Assembly (NCBI GenBank): GCA_963682025.1
Contig: OY821519.1
Coordinates: 70,622,025 to 70,686,024 of the forward strand
DNA from: Cordilura impudica
Taxonomy: Eukaryota > Arthropoda > Insecta > Diptera > Scathophagidae
DNA: 64,000 bases
Reading direction: 5' to 3'
This document shows, piece by piece, positions 62,990 to 64,000 of this stretch (positions are counted from its first letter, which is position 1; each line of letters opens with the position of its first letter). The position numbers and the translations under genes are program-made. Under the pieces are notes generated by a model that saw only the letters and a program-made list of their open reading frames with translations, did no database searches and was not told the origin of the DNA.

Positions 62990-64000
62990 TGTTTAGTTGC
63001 AACTACTCTTAATTTATTTATACGTTTACATGAAAAAATTATGGATAATATATTTATTTTTTATTTTTTTTAAATTTTTTTTATTATGTTTTTATTTCTT
63101 TAATTTTTTTTATTATTTTTTTTTTATTATTTTTTGTCATTTTTATTTATTTAATTTTCATTTAGTTTATTTTATTTTATTTCATTTTATTATATTTTAT
63201 TTTATTTTATTTTATTTTATTTTATTTTATTTTACTTTACTTTACTTTATTTTATTTTATTTTATTTTATTTTATTTAATTTTATTTTTTAATATATATT
63301 TTTTTTAATTCATTATTATTTTTTGTCTATTTTTATTTATTTTATTTTATTTATTTTATTTATTTTATTTTATTTGTTTTATTTTATTTTTTTTTTTATT
63401 TTATTTTAGTTTATTTTATTTTACTTTATTTTATTTTATTTTATTTTATTTTACTTTATTTTATTTTATTTTAATTTATTTTATTTTATTTTATTTTATT
63501 TTACTTTATTTTATTTTATTTAATTTTATTTTTTAATATATATTTTTTTAAATTCAAATGGCGCTTAATAAAATCACTTTAAACGTATTTTTTTCCATGG
63601 CGGTTTATAAATTCACTTTATTCTGTCAATCTTTTTTATTTGTTCTATCGCAACAAATAAACAACATTTGTGTTTTTAATTACATGAAAAAATTATGGAT
63701 AGTATATTTTTTTTTATTTATTTTTTTTTTTATTATTTTTTTTTATTCATTTATTATTATTTTTATTTATTTATTATTATTTTTATTTATTTTTTTATTT
63801 ATTATTTTTTTGTCTATTTTTATTTATTATTTTTTTGTCTATTTTTATTTATTTATTTTATGGTATTTTATTTTATTTTATTTTATTTTATTTTATTTTA
63901 TTTTATTTTATTTTATTTTATTTTATTTTATTTTATTTTATTTTATTTAATTTTATTTAATTTTATTTTTTAATATATATTTTTTTAAAATTTAAATGGC
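62990..64000. repeat. TTTTA simple repeat with duplicated unique segments
   Basis: Long runs of TTTTATTTTATTTTATTTTA make up most of the last kilobase. Two unique segments recur. TACATGAAAAAATTATGGAT stands at about 63028 and 63682. TTTAATATATATTTTTTTAA stands at about 63288, 63531 and 63968; the last two continue into AAATTCAAATGGC or AAATTTAAATGGC. The array continues beyond the window. Its minus-strand A-richness matches the tracts at 47.8-53.5 kb. Confidence 0.9.

Noticed and set aside
62997..63973. Plus-strand frames of 92-130 codons repeating ILFYF
   Set aside because: Translation of the TTTTA simple repeat.
1..64000. LTR retrotransposons or endogenous retroviruses
   Set aside because: No paired long terminal repeats, primer-binding site, gag, protease or integrase motifs were seen.
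1..64000. tRNA or rRNA genes
   Set aside because: No cloverleaf with A and B boxes and no recognisable ribosomal segment was noticed by eye; a dedicated scan such as tRNAscan was not possible.

Overview
This window is eukaryotic, very AT-rich, and almost entirely made of transposable-element debris and simple sequence. The element families point to a dipteran insect, most likely a brachyceran fly. They are abundant DINE-1/INE-1-type (Helentron-like) repeats with the usual pyrimidine-rich GTCCGTCTGTCC block and a TTACTTGTT end, a DD41D rosa-type element, mariner and Tc1 relatives, and a Transib. I see no complete host gene, rRNA, tRNA or CRISPR array. The only host-gene candidate is one 68-bp internal exon with good splice signals at 7839-7906. 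The window therefore looks like a large intron or an intergenic, heterochromatin-like region.

Layout. 1-10.8 kb: a broken Tc1 transposase at the left edge, a Helitron, an 18-bp GTAC minisatellite, an internally deleted Transib, a Tc1/mariner element with a Helitron inside it, mirrored minisatellite tracts, the candidate exon, a Helitron split by a CCCA-ended element that itself holds a Helitron, and a decayed mariner. 10.8-20 kb: DINE copies (one holding a perfect 96-bp palindrome), a tandem duplication, an inverted Helitron pair, a TTTAACTAAACTA repeat domain and a terminal-inverted-repeat family. 20-33 kb: a Tc1 with a small element inside it, a LINE fragment, three Helitrons joined head to tail, more DINEs, and minisatellites. 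33.5-40.2 kb: a 6.7-kb Transib with RAG1-like transposase remnants, CACAGTG termini and a CGGCG duplication, interrupted by a LINE. 40.3-46.4 kb: a long-inverted-repeat element, an RNase H-bearing LINE with a CCTAA tail, and a DINE-mariner-Tc1 insertion series. 47.8-53.5 kb: A-rich low-complexity DNA holding a tandem array related to the 40.3-kb element. 57.4-61.4 kb: a Tc1 element holding two Helitron copies, an intact rosa-type element and a DINE. 63-64 kb: TTTTA repeats.

The elements do not form a pathway; their relation is stratigraphic. Two non-autonomous rolling-circle families (about 16 Helitron copies and about 13 DINE copies) are inserted into, and serve as insertion sites for, cut-and-paste elements and LINEs. 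Only the rosa-type transposase at 58166-59245 keeps a full uninterrupted frame. The Transib transposase is the most informative coding relic because it preserves the RAG1-type catalytic and zinc-binding layout. No sequence search could be run, so family names rest on motifs, terminal structure and target-site duplications read directly, and most outer boundaries of fragments are approximate.
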